From Phenylobacterium sp. SCN 70-31 (GTDB lineage Bacteria > Pseudomonadota > Alphaproteobacteria > Caulobacterales > Caulobacteraceae), in contig NZ_MEEX01000003.1 of assembly GCF_001724605.1 (NCBI RefSeq), forward strand, positions 124,001 to 188,000: a stretch of 64,000 bases of DNA, given 5' to 3'. The translations under genes and the position numbers were made by a program. A model generated the notes under the pieces. That model ran no database searches and was not told where the DNA came from. It saw only the letters and a program-made list of their open reading frames with translations. Shown here piece by piece: positions 24,709-32,960 of this stretch (position 1 is its first letter; every line of letters begins with the position of its first letter).

Positions 24709-25446
24709 TCAGACCGTCCAGCCGCCGGAGAGCCGGGTCAGGTTCTCCACGTCCTGCGGGAAGTCCATCTCGCCCCACTCCAGGCCCTCAATGGACGCGA
24801 CCTTCACGTCCACGCCCGACCGCGCCAGTTCGTCGATCACCGACAGATACCAGCGGCGCAGGCCCTCGGGGGTCTGGAGCACCTTTTCGACGCCGTCGCG
24901 GAACTTCACCGCGCCCTCGGGCGAGAAGCGCAGGAAGCCGATCGACTCGGCGTCATAGGCCTCGATGGTCTTGCCGATGGCCACCAGACGGCCGTGGTCG
25001 GTCAACACCTTCATGTCGTCGGCGTCGTAGCTGTCCTTGCGGTCGATGGTGACCGTGATTTCGGCGGGCGGCGCCGAAAGCAGCGCCTCGGCCACGCCGG
25101 GCCCGAACAGGGTGTCGCCGTTCAGCACCAGCACCTCGCGGTCGAATTCCTCACGCACGATCCAGCATGACGCAGTGTTGTCCGAGACCGTGTAGAACGG
25201 GTTGAACTGGAGCCGCACCGGCATCGACAGGTTCAGCTGTGCGATCTCGGCCTCGACCGCGTCGGCGCGGAAACCGGTGACGATCACAGCTTCGCCGACA
25301 CCCGCGGCCTGCAACCGCAGGAGTTGCCAGGCCAGAAGCGTCCGGCCCGACAGTTCGATCAGGCATTTCGGGCGGGACTCGGTCAGCGGCAGGAGGCGCT
25401 TGCCCTGGCCGGCGGCGAGGATGATGGCTCTGCTGGGCGGCGTCAC
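24709..25446 (-). CDS. cpgD: Cytidylyltransferase-like NTP transferase (CpgD-like, ceramide diphosphoglycerate synthesis)
   Basis: 245 residues with the full sugar-phosphate nucleotidyltransferase signature: AIILAAGQGKRLLPLTESRPKCLIEL (glycine-rich loop and K), VLVLNGDTLFGP (acidic metal site) and a C-terminal domain of the phosphocholine-cytidylyltransferase (LicC-like) type. From memory, the Caulobacter gene at this end of the locus (CpgD) makes CDP-glycerate from CTP and phosphoglycerate for ceramide diphosphoglycerate. ATG at 25446. It is transcribed towards the rest of the locus. Another CDP/UDP-linked substrate is possible. Confidence 0.75.
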   Translation of the reverse strand: MTPPSRAIILAAGQGKRLLPLTESRPKCLIELSGRTLLAWQLLRLQAAGVGEAVIVTGFRADAVEAEIAQLNLSMPVRLQFNPFYTVSDNTASCWIVREEFDREVLVLNGDTLFGPGVAEALLSAPPAEITVTIDRKDSYDADDMKVLTDHGRLVAIGKTIEAYDAESIGFLRFSPEGAVKFRDGVEKVLQTPEGLRRWYLSVIDELARSGVDVKVASIEGLEWGEMDFPQDVENLTRLSGGWTV

Positions 25447-25576
25447 GAAATCGTCCGTGAATGGGAAAAGGCCCGTGGAAGCGGCCGGCCCTTATGACGG
25501 CCCGTAGGGCGAAAGGAAAGAGGCGGCCGACGGTCTCTGGCCACGAGACGGGGCGGAACACGCGAACCAGAATGCA

Positions 25577-25611
25577 GGAGACCCCGCAAGGCCTTCGCCC
25601 GCGGGGTCTCC
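25577..25611 (-). terminator. Strong hairpin downstream of the SWIB gene
   Basis: Perfect 11-bp stem GGAGACCCCGC (25577-25587) / GCGGGGTCTCC (25601-25611) with a 13-nt loop, 40 nt past the SWIB stop on the minus strand. The run after it is GCATTCTGG, only weakly T-rich, so termination efficiency is uncertain. Confidence 0.65.
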
Positions 25612-25650
25612 CGGATCGCGTACCGGCGCGTACGGCCGGGGCTCGCGCGC

Positions 25651-25911
25651 CTACTTCAGGTGCGCCGCCAGGTGCTTGTTCATCTCGAACATGCTGACCT
25701 TGTCCTTGCCGCCGAAGATCGGCTTCAGCTTGGCGTCGGCCAGGATCTCGCGCTTGTTGGCGGGATTCTGGAGGTTGTTCTTCTTGATGTAGTCCCAGAT
25801 CTTGGAAACGGTCTCGCCGCGCGAAAGCTGGCCGGCGCCTACAACGGCGGCCAGCTCAGCGGACGGCGTCAGGGGCTTCTGCAGGGCGTTCGTGTTCTTA
25901 CCAGTGGCCAT
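25651..25911 (-). CDS. SWIB/MDM2 domain protein
   Basis: 86 residues forming a single SWIB domain: PLTPSAELAAVVGAGQLSRGETVSKIWDYIKKNNLQ then KREILADAKLKPIFGG and VSMFEMNKHLAAHL. Such stand-alone SWIB proteins occur in many alphaproteobacteria and in chlamydiae. They are assumed to touch DNA or a DNA-binding partner, but their role is poorly defined. Single gene flanked by a terminator-like hairpin. Confidence 0.93.
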   Translation of the reverse strand: MATGKNTNALQKPLTPSAELAAVVGAGQLSRGETVSKIWDYIKKNNLQNPANKREILADAKLKPIFGGKDKVSMFEMNKHLAAHLK

Positions 25912-26033
25912 GGGCTCCCCCAGTCGATTGCGTTGGCGCGACGTCCTGGCGGGGGTCGCCCGGACCGAGTCGCTTGGCGCATCCTAGCGCGCCCTACGCC
26001 TTGCGCTATAGAAGATGCGCTCGGGGAAGTCGC

Positions 26034-26672
26034 CTACGGGTTGAGCCCGGCCCGTCCCTGTCCGTCGGGACCACGCCCCGCCGCGGAGGACGGCCACAGC
26101 GCACGGTGGAAGAGATCCAGGAGAGCGCCCCCATCCGGCGCGCCGTCGCCCACCTCGACATCGAAGGGCACGCCCGCCAGACCCAGGGCCGCCTCGAGGA
26201 CGCCGGCTCGCGGGTGAGTGATACCCACCGTATAGCCGAGGCGCACGACACCGTTGATTCGATTGGCGATTTCCAGAGCGCTGCGGACGCCGAGCCGCGA
26301 TGGGCCATAGGCCGCGACCGCCGCGATGCGCTCGGAGCGCCAGGCCGCCAGCGAGAGGGCCGCATCGGCGCAGGCGCCGAAGCCCGCCACGCCCACGCGC
26401 GTGTCGTCGACGCCCCGCAGATCGGCCAGGTGGTCCACGCAGGCGACGGCGGCTTCGCGACGCGCTTCGGCGCCCAGTCCTTTCAGATCGGGGACCAGAA
26501 CGAAAAACCTGTGGGCGGATAACCGGCGGGCCTCGGTCGCCAGTCCCGTCGCCCCGTGCCGGCCGTCGCCGAGCAGGATCACCGGCGGATTGTCGCCGGG
26601 CGTGTCAGGATACGCGACGAAGGCGTCCACCACCCCGTCCTCGCGCTCAATCTCGATGCGGGCGTCAGGCAT
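26034..26672 (-). CDS. Dienelactone-hydrolase-fold protein lacking the usual nucleophile
   Basis: 212 residues with the alpha/beta-hydrolase layout of the dienelactone hydrolase family: VDAFVAYPDTPGDNPPVILLGD, VLVPDLKGLGAEARREA, and the nucleophile-elbow region VGVAGFGACADAAL. The family's GFCFGG elbow is replaced by GFGACA, so the catalytic cysteine position holds glycine. No HGF-type histidine motif is seen near the C-terminus. It may be non-catalytic or use another residue. It stands alone with an inverted repeat just upstream of its ATG. Confidence 0.7.
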   Translation of the reverse strand: MPDARIEIEREDGVVDAFVAYPDTPGDNPPVILLGDGRHGATGLATEARRLSAHRFFVLVPDLKGLGAEARREAAVACVDHLADLRGVDDTRVGVAGFGACADAALSLAAWRSERIAAVAAYGPSRLGVRSALEIANRINGVVRLGYTVGITHPRAGVLEAALGLAGVPFDVEVGDGAPDGGALLDLFHRALWPSSAAGRGPDGQGRAGLNP

Positions 26673-26677
26673 ACGGG

Positions 26678-26712
26678 CATCATATTACTACCAATCTAAT
26701 AGGAATATGATG
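26678..26712. promoter_or_regulatory. Inverted repeat in front of the dienelactone-hydrolase-like gene
   Basis: CATCATATT (26678-26686) and AATATGATG (26704-26712), perfect 9-bp arms with 17 bp between, covering -6 to -40 relative to the ATG at 26672. It is unusually A+T-rich for this genome. The 9-mer ATCATATTA also occurs in the TetR-type site at 28967-28984, though with the half-sites facing the other way. Confidence 0.5.
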
Positions 26713-26786
26713 GAAGTCTGGATGCGCTTTCAGTTTTGCTCCGCGTCGGCCGTCCCCGACGACGGCGTCACGAAGGCGATCTGCGA

Positions 26787-27899
26787 TTAAACGCCCTCCA
26801 GCGCCACCGTCACCTTCGCCGAAAGCCCGGGCCGCAGCTTGGCCACGTCGGGCTGACCGGGGTCGAACCGGAGCCGGACCGGGACGCGCTGGACGATCTT
26901 GGTGAAGTTGCCAACGCCCGGTTCGAACGGCAGCAGGGCGAACTGAGAGCCCGTGCCGGGGGCGAAGCTCTCCACATGGGCCTTCAAGGTCACGCCGGGA
27001 AGCGCGTCCACCTTCACCGAGGCAGGCTGGCCGCCCAGCATCCGCGCGGTCTGGGTCTCCTTGAAGTTGGCGGTCACATACAGGCGGTCCATCGGCGTGA
27101 TCACCAGCATGCGCGAACCCGGCTGCACATAGTCGCCCACGTTCGCCTGGCGGTCGCCCACGACCCCGGCCACGGGCGCCCGGATCACCGCGTGGTCGCG
27201 GTCCTGCCGCGCGAGGTCCAGGGACGCGGCGGCGCGCGCACGCTGGGCGCGGGCCTGGGCCACGGCGGCGGCCAGTTCCCCGCGGCGGCCTGCGGTGGCG
27301 GTCAGGCGGCTGCGATTGACCGCCAGCTCGGCGCGACTGCGGTCGGCGGCGGCGGCCGCCGCCACGGCCTGGGCCTCCACCCGATCGGCCTCGCGCCGGG
27401 GGGCGTAGCCGGTCTTCAGCAGGGCCTCGTAGCGACCCCAGTCCGCACGGGCCCGCTGCACCTCTGCGTCGGCGGCCCGGATGCCGGTCTCGGCCTCGCG
27501 CACCTGGGCGGCGGCCACCGCCTCGTCGTCGGCCAGCCGCGCCAGCGCCGCCTCGGCGGCCGAGACCGTCGCTTCGGCCACCGCCAGATCGCCCTCGGCG
27601 GCCGCGACCCGGGCGGCGTACTCCTCGGTGTCGAGGCGGACGAGAGGCTGGCCCACCGCCACCGGCTGGTTGTCGGCCACCAGCACCTCGGCGACATGGC
27701 CCCGCACCCGCGGCGCCACCACGGTCACATCGGTCTTCACATAGGCGTTGTCGGTCGTGGCCGAGGCCTTGGCGGCGTGGATGTAGGCGTAGCCCGCACC
27801 GCCGACGGCCAGGGCCGCGATGAGCACCAGCACGCCGCGAGGCGGCAGGCGACGCTTCGGCCTCACCGGGGCGCCGGCGGTGACGGACTCCATCTTCAT
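26787..27899 (-). CDS. HlyD/EmrA-type membrane fusion protein
   Basis: 370 residues: one N-terminal membrane helix (GVLVLIAALAVGGAGYAYIHA), biotinyl-lipoyl half motifs (TDVTVVAPRVRGHVAEVLVADNQPVAVGQPL and VIRAPVAGVVGDRQANVGDYVQPGSRM) separated by a long alanine-rich coiled coil (~90-200), then the beta-barrel region. It links an inner-membrane pump to an outer-membrane channel for drug export. Its ATG overlaps the thioesterase stop (ATGA). The matching DHA2 pump is encoded divergently at 29012-30574. No TolC-like gene is nearby. Confidence 0.92.
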   Translation of the reverse strand: MKMESVTAGAPVRPKRRLPPRGVLVLIAALAVGGAGYAYIHAAKASATTDNAYVKTDVTVVAPRVRGHVAEVLVADNQPVAVGQPLVRLDTEEYAARVAAAEGDLAVAEATVSAAEAALARLADDEAVAAAQVREAETGIRAADAEVQRARADWGRYEALLKTGYAPRREADRVEAQAVAAAAAADRSRAELAVNRSRLTATAGRRGELAAAVAQARAQRARAAASLDLARQDRDHAVIRAPVAGVVGDRQANVGDYVQPGSRMLVITPMDRLYVTANFKETQTARMLGGQPASVKVDALPGVTLKAHVESFAPGTGSQFALLPFEPGVGNFTKIVQRVPVRLRFDPGQPDVAKLRPGLSAKVTVALEGV

Positions 27900-28369
27900 C
27901 GCTCGAACACCAGCAGCGTCGAGGTGGCGGTGGCGTAGACGACCCCCTTCCCGTCCACGAGCCGCCCCTCGGCGAAGGCCGCCCGACGGCCGGCCTGGAT
28001 CACACGGCCTTCGGCGCGGACGGGTCCGGTCTCCTTGGTCAGGGCCTTGTGATAGGCGACCTTGAGCTCCAGCGTGGTGTAGCCCTGTCCCGCCTTCAGC
28101 GTCGAATGGACGGCGCAGCCCACGGCCGAATCGAGCAGCGTCGCGGCATAGCCGCCGTGGACCGTGCCGATGGGGTTGTAGACGCTCTCGTCCGGGTGGC
28201 CGCCGAACACGACCCGCCCTTCCTCGATCTCGATGACGGTGAAGCCCAGGGTTCGGCCGATTCCCGGTCCGCGCTCGGGCCGCTCGGGATCGAAGGCGTA
28301 GCGGAGCTGCTCGATCCCCGACATCCCGCGCGGGTCGGCGACCTGGGTGTCTGGCGTGACGGCGTTCAT
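27896..28369 (-). CDS. PaaI-type hot-dog thioesterase
   Basis: 157 residues, hot-dog fold: NPIGTVHGGYAATLLDSAVGCAVHS contains the HGG active-site motif, with TTLELKVAYHKAL and the terminal strand VYATATSTLLVF. It hydrolyses acyl- or aryl-CoA thioesters. ATG 28369 overlaps the TetR stop (ATGA) and its own stop overlaps the HlyD start, so three genes are translationally linked. This suggests a link between an acyl or aromatic compound and the efflux system. Confidence 0.85.
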   Translation of the reverse strand: MNAVTPDTQVADPRGMSGIEQLRYAFDPERPERGPGIGRTLGFTVIEIEEGRVVFGGHPDESVYNPIGTVHGGYAATLLDSAVGCAVHSTLKAGQGYTTLELKVAYHKALTKETGPVRAEGRVIQAGRRAAFAEGRLVDGKGVVYATATSTLLVFER

Positions 28370-28950
28370 GTCAGGATTCCCATCCGGTGTTTGATGCGAT
28401 GTCGGGCGTCGGCCAGCAGGCGGTCCGCCTCGGCGTCGTCGGAGATGGCGCGGGCGATCAGGACGCTTCCGGCCATCTCGGCCACCAGCGACGCCGCCAC
28501 GCTGTCGGGGTCGGGCGTCGCCTCGGGCAGCCAGCCGGCGACCCGGCGGACCAGCGACTTCAGGCCGCGCTCGTAGGCTTCCCGGACCGCCAGGCCCTGG
28601 CGCGGCAGGTCGCTGGACAGCGTGGCGACGGGGCACCCACCCTCGGGATGGTCGCGGTGGCGCATGGTGACGTAGGTGTCCACGAACGTCGCCAGGGCCT
28701 CGCGCCGCGAGGCGCCGTCGGTGAGGCGGGCGAAACGCCGCGCGCTCGAACCGAAGGCCTCGTCGATCGCGGCGACGATCAGGGCCTCCTTCGACGGGAA
28801 GTGCGCGTAGAAGCCCCCGTGGGTCAGGCCGGCCGCGGCCATGATCTCGGCCACGCCCACCCCCTCGGGTCCTTTCGAGCGCACGGCGGCCGCAGCGGCC
28901 CGGACCACCTTCTTCCGCGTCTCGTCCTTGTGCGTATCGCTGTAGCGCAT
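28366..28950 (-). CDS. TetR-family repressor of the efflux operon
   Basis: 194 residues. The N-terminal helix-turn-helix spans ~10-55 (RKKVVRAAAAAVRSKGPEGVGVAEIMAAAGLTHGGFYAHFPSKEAL), followed by an all-helical ligand domain with HRDHPEGGCPVATL, typical of the AcrR/TetR_C_33-like group. It is divergent to the DHA2 pump with a 61-bp shared spacer holding an A+T-rich palindrome, the expected arrangement for self- and pump-repression. Confidence 0.92.
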   Translation of the reverse strand: MRYSDTHKDETRKKVVRAAAAAVRSKGPEGVGVAEIMAAAGLTHGGFYAHFPSKEALIVAAIDEAFGSSARRFARLTDGASRREALATFVDTYVTMRHRDHPEGGCPVATLSSDLPRQGLAVREAYERGLKSLVRRVAGWLPEATPDPDSVAASLVAEMAGSVLIARAISDDAEADRLLADARHRIKHRMGILT

Positions 28951-28966
28951 CGCGCGCGTCGCCTTT

Positions 28967-28984
28967 ATATGATGATGATCATAT
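28967..28984. promoter_or_regulatory. Palindromic TetR-type operator between repressor and pump
   Basis: ATATGAT-GATG-ATCATAT, a perfect 7+4+7 dyad in the 61-bp divergent spacer (TetR ATG at 28950, pump ATG at 29012). The A+T content stands out from the surroundings. Position and symmetry are those of a TetR operator; no other regulator lies next to it. Confidence 0.7.
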
Positions 28985-29011
28985 TAGACGTCCCAGGCCT
29001 GAGCGCAACCC

Positions 29012-30574
29012 ATGTCCGTCGATCCCGCCACGCTCAGCGAACGGCGAAAGCTGTTGATCTTCGGCGTCATGGCCTTCGGCCAGTTCATGGCTCTGCTCGA
29101 CATCCAGATCGTCGCGGCGTCGCTCAACTCGATCCAGGCGGGCCTCAACGCCGGCCCCGACGAGATCGCCTGGGTACAGACCTCCTACCTGATGGCCGAG
29201 ATCGTCATGATCCCGCTCGCGGCCTTCCTGTCCCAGGCGCTCTCCACCCGTTGGCTGTTCACGCTCTCGGCGGGTCTGTTCACCACCTCCAGCCTGCTGT
29301 GCGGCCTGGCCTGGGATATCAATTCCATGATCGCCTTCCGGGCGCTCCAGGGCTTCACCGGCGGGGCCATGGTGCCGCTGGTGTTCGCCACCGGCTTCGT
29401 GCTGTTCGAGGGGCCCAAGCGCGCCATGGTGCCGGCGATCCTCGGCATGGTGTCCACGCTGGCCCCCACCCTCGGGCCTACGGTCGGCGGTCTCATCACC
29501 GAGTATGTGGACTGGCGCTGGCTGTTCTTCATGAACATCGTGCCCGGCGTCGCCGTCACCCTGCTCTTCCCCCTGATCGGAAAGGTCGACGCCGCCAGCC
29601 CCGCGATGCTGCGCCGGATCGACTGGCAGCACGTGGCCTCGCTGGCCGTCTTCCTGGGCGGGCTCCAGTACGTGCTGGAGGAAGGCCCGCGGCACGAGTG
29701 GTTCAACGACGAGGCGGTGCTGGCCGCAGCCTGGGTTTCGTTCGTCGGCGCGGTCGTCTTCTTCGAGCGGACTTTTTTCTCCACCATGCCGGTGGTGAAG
29801 CTGACGCCGTTCCTGCGGCCCACCTTCGTCATGGCCTGCGTTCTGAACGTGGTGATCGGCTTCGGCCTCTATGCGGTGACCTACCTGACGCCCGTCTACC
29901 TCGGCCGCGTGCGCGAGTTCTCCAGCCTCCAGATCGGGATGACCGTCTTCGTCACCGGGATCGCCATGACCGTCACCGCCCCCATCGCGGCCCGCCTCTC
30001 CACCCGTGTGGACGGGCGCTACGTGATCGCCGTGGGCTTCGCGATGTTCGCCGTCTCCCAATGGATGTTCTCCCAGGTCACCCCCGAGTGGGGCTTCTGG
30101 GAGCTGTTCTGGCCCCAGGTCATGCGCGGGCTGGCCATGCTGCTCTGCATCGTCCCGGCGGTGGGGATGGCGCTGAACGGCGTGCCGCCGGATCAACTCC
30201 GCTATGCCTCGGGCCTCTTCAACCTGATGCGCAACCTGGGCGGCGCGGTGGGCATCGCGGTGGTCAACACCTGGCTCATCGACTTCACGCGCATGCACGC
30301 CGCCAGCCTCTCCGCGGCCCTGGGCGAACAACCCGACCGCGCGCGAGAGGCCCTGGCCGGCCTGGCGCAACTGGCCCAGGCCTGGACACCCGACGGCGCA
30401 CGGGCGCTCCAGATGGCCGAAGCGGTGATGGGCCGGATCGTGGGCCGCGAGGCGGTGACCCTGGCCTTCGCCGACGCCTATGTGTTGATGGCGCTCCTGT
30501 TCGCGGCCGCCCTGCTGATCGTGCCTTTCGCCAAGCCGGCGCCCGTCGAGGGGCCGCCACCGGCCGAGCACTGA
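29012..30574 (+). CDS. DHA2-family (EmrB/QacA) drug:H+ antiporter
   Basis: 520-residue, 14-helix major facilitator. Motifs include FMALLDIQIVAASLNSIQAGL (motif D1: LD near helix 1), AEIVMIPLAAFLSQALSTRW, and GGAMVPL/PTLGPTVGGLITEYVDWRWLFFMNIVPG (motif C with GP-x3-GG). It works with the divergently encoded HlyD-type adaptor. A weak ribosome site precedes ATG 29012. Substrate unknown. Confidence 0.93.
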   Translation: MSVDPATLSERRKLLIFGVMAFGQFMALLDIQIVAASLNSIQAGLNAGPDEIAWVQTSYLMAEIVMIPLAAFLSQALSTRWLFTLSAGLFTTSSLLCGLAWDINSMIAFRALQGFTGGAMVPLVFATGFVLFEGPKRAMVPAILGMVSTLAPTLGPTVGGLITEYVDWRWLFFMNIVPGVAVTLLFPLIGKVDAASPAMLRRIDWQHVASLAVFLGGLQYVLEEGPRHEWFNDEAVLAAAWVSFVGAVVFFERTFFSTMPVVKLTPFLRPTFVMACVLNVVIGFGLYAVTYLTPVYLGRVREFSSLQIGMTVFVTGIAMTVTAPIAARLSTRVDGRYVIAVGFAMFAVSQWMFSQVTPEWGFWELFWPQVMRGLAMLLCIVPAVGMALNGVPPDQLRYASGLFNLMRNLGGAVGIAVVNTWLIDFTRMHAASLSAALGEQPDRAREALAGLAQLAQAWTPDGARALQMAEAVMGRIVGREAVTLAFADAYVLMALLFAAALLIVPFAKPAPVEGPPPAEH

Positions 30575-30681
30575 CCGTCACGCGCTTCGCCCGCCCCTTG
30601 GAACTGGGCCCGCGCAAAGCCAAGGGCTAGGCGACCCCGCCAACCCTGATAGAATCCCGTTCTCCCGGAGAGAGGGGCGAC

Positions 30682-31143
30682 ATGGATTTTGTTCTGGATC
30701 CCATCGATCGGCGCATCCTGCGCGAACTTCAGCGCGATGCGACCGTTCCCATCGCCGACCTCGCCCTGCATGTGGGCCTGTCGCAGACGCCCTGCTGGAA
30801 GCGGGTGAAGCGGCTCACCGACGCCGGCGTCATCTCGCGTCGCGTGGCGCTGGTCGAGCGGAACAAGGTGGACCTCGGCCTCGCGGTCTTCGTGTCGGTG
30901 AAGACCAGCCGCCACGATCAGGAATGGCTCGACACCTTCGCCCGCACCGCCGCGGCCATGCCCGAGGTGGTCGAGTTCTACCGGCTCTCGGGCGACACCG
31001 ACTATCTGCTCAAGGTGCTGGTGAAGGATATCGCGGCCTACGACGCCTTCTACAAGCGCCTGATCGCCGCCGTGCCACTGTCGGACGTTTCGTCCGCCTT
31101 CGCCATGGAGCAGATCAAGTACACCACCGCAGTGCCCGTCTGA
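30682..31143 (+). CDS. Lrp/AsnC-family transcriptional regulator
   Basis: 153 residues: N-terminal winged helix (LDPIDRRILRELQRDATVPIADLALHVGLSQTPCWKRVKRL) and C-terminal RAM/AsnC ligand domain (PEVVEFYRLSGDTDYLLKVLVKDIAAYDAFYKRL). The SQTPCWKRVKRL recognition helix is the Lrp-like form. AGAGAGGGG precedes the ATG. It lies upstream of the acyl-CoA synthetase, which it may regulate, but no target site was identified. Confidence 0.93.
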   Translation: MDFVLDPIDRRILRELQRDATVPIADLALHVGLSQTPCWKRVKRLTDAGVISRRVALVERNKVDLGLAVFVSVKTSRHDQEWLDTFARTAAAMPEVVEFYRLSGDTDYLLKVLVKDIAAYDAFYKRLIAAVPLSDVSSAFAMEQIKYTTAVPV

Positions 31144-31223
31144 CGGCAGGGACGGTTTGACATAACCCGGCGGCAGGCGGCCAACTTCCCCGAAGACAAG
31201 AAACGTTCGGGAGGATGGCAGTC

Positions 31224-32855
31224 ATGGCGTGGACCTTCGCCGCGGTCTGGGAAGCGATCGCAGCCTCGCAGCCGGACAGGCCGGCGCTGGTCCATGGCGA
31301 ACGCGTCGTCACCTGGGGCGACTTCGACCGCCGGGCCGACGCCCTGGCCGACCACCTGATCGCCTCGGGCCTGGGCCGTCAGGCCAAGGTGGCGGGCTAT
31401 CTCTACAACGGTCCCGAATACCTCGAGGCCTATTTCGCGGCCTTCAAGGGCGGGTTCGCCCCGGTCAACACCAACTACCGGTATGGCCCCGAAGAGGTGG
31501 CCTATCTCTTTGACAACGCCGACGCCGAGGCCGTGGTCTTCCACGCCGGCTTCACCGACCTCCTGGAGAAGATCCGCGGTCGCCTGCCCAAGGTGAAGGC
31601 CTGGATCGCCGTGGCCGAGCCGGGCCATCCGGTCCCGGCCTGGGCCGCCGACTACGACGCCGTCGTGAGCCGCCCGATCGAGGCGCGGCCGGTCCGCGCG
31701 CCGTGGGGCGTCAGCGGCGACGACCTTCTGCTGCTCTACACCGGCGGCACCACCGGCATGCCCAAGGGCGTCATGTGGCGTCAGGACGACCTGTTCCAGG
31801 TGATCGGGGCCGGCGGCAATGCGGCCATGGGCATCCCGCCCGCCACCTCGATCGACGAGCTGATCACGCGCATCCAAGGTCCGACGCACCTGCGCGCCAC
31901 ATCGATCGTCTGCGCCCCGCTCATGCACGGCACCGGCCAGTTCTCGGCCTTCATCACCTTTAACGGCGGCGGCACGGTCTGCGCCCTGCCCTCGCGCCGG
32001 TTCGACGCCGTCGAGCTCTGGAACGAGGTCGAGCGACTCCACGCCACCAACATCGTCATCGTGGGCCTCGCCTTCTCGACACCGATGCTCGAGGCGCTGG
32101 ACGCGAACCCCGGCCGCTGGGACCTGTCCAGCGTCCGCGCCATGAGTTCGTCCGGATCGATGTGGAGCCAGGAGAACAAGCGCGGGCTGCTGCGCCATAT
32201 TCCCCAGGCGGTGATCGCCGACAGCTTCGGCTCGTCCGAGGCGGTCGGCCTGGGCGCCTCGTCGTCGGCCTCGGGCGCCGAGGCTCAGACCGCCGCCTTC
32301 ATGCTGGGCCCCAACACCGCCGTGTTCACCGAGGGGGGCCGGCGCGTGGAGCCGGGGTCGGGCGAACGCGGCCTGGTCGCCGTCTCCGGCTTTCTGCCTC
32401 AGGGCTACTACAAGGACGAGGAGAAATCGGCCAAGACCTTCAAGGTCATCGAAGGCGTCCGCTGGAGCGTGCCAGGCGACTGGGCCGAGGTGAACCTGGA
32501 CGGGACGCTGAAACTCCTGGGCCGGGGCTCGGTCTGCATCAACACCGGCGGCGAGAAGGTCTTCCCCGAAGAGGTCGAGGAAGCCCTGAAACGCCACGCC
32601 GCGGTGCGCGACGCCGTGGTCGTCGGGGTGCCCGACCCGCGTTTCGGCGAGCGCATCTGCGCCGTGGTGGAGCCCGAGGCCGGCGCCCGGCCGACGCTGG
32701 CCGAGCTGTCGGCCCACGTCCAGGGTCAGCTCGCCGGCTACAAGGCCCCGCGCGAGCTCGTCGTGGTCGACACCATCGGCCGCGCTCCCAACGGGAAGGT
32801 CGACTACAAGGCCGTGAAGGCGCACGCGCTGAAGACGCTGGGCGTGTCCGCCTGA
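31224..32855 (+). CDS. Acyl-CoA synthetase (AMP-forming, FadD-like)
   Basis: 543-residue adenylate-forming ligase: LLYTGGTTGMPKGVMWRQ (P-loop), SFGSSEAVGLG (A5), GDWAEVNLDGTLKLLGRG (A7-A8) and the catalytic lysine in APNGKVDYK. The VMWRQDDLF wording and size match acyl-CoA synthetases acting on medium/long or terpenoid/steroid acids. ATG 31224 is preferred over 31215 because GGGAGG ends directly at the latter. It is followed by a thiolase after 105 bp, so it probably feeds beta-oxidation. Confidence 0.88.
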   Translation: MAWTFAAVWEAIAASQPDRPALVHGERVVTWGDFDRRADALADHLIASGLGRQAKVAGYLYNGPEYLEAYFAAFKGGFAPVNTNYRYGPEEVAYLFDNADAEAVVFHAGFTDLLEKIRGRLPKVKAWIAVAEPGHPVPAWAADYDAVVSRPIEARPVRAPWGVSGDDLLLLYTGGTTGMPKGVMWRQDDLFQVIGAGGNAAMGIPPATSIDELITRIQGPTHLRATSIVCAPLMHGTGQFSAFITFNGGGTVCALPSRRFDAVELWNEVERLHATNIVIVGLAFSTPMLEALDANPGRWDLSSVRAMSSSGSMWSQENKRGLLRHIPQAVIADSFGSSEAVGLGASSSASGAEAQTAAFMLGPNTAVFTEGGRRVEPGSGERGLVAVSGFLPQGYYKDEEKSAKTFKVIEGVRWSVPGDWAEVNLDGTLKLLGRGSVCINTGGEKVFPEEVEEALKRHAAVRDAVVVGVPDPRFGERICAVVEPEAGARPTLAELSAHVQGQLAGYKAPRELVVVDTIGRAPNGKVDYKAVKAHALKTLGVSA

Positions 32856-32960
32856 AGGCGGCGGCGGAAGGGTCCGACGCCGGATTCCGGCTAGACTGAC
32901 CTTACGGACGGCGGAGGACGATCCGCCTCGAAGAAACACCGCGATACGCGAGGAACCACC

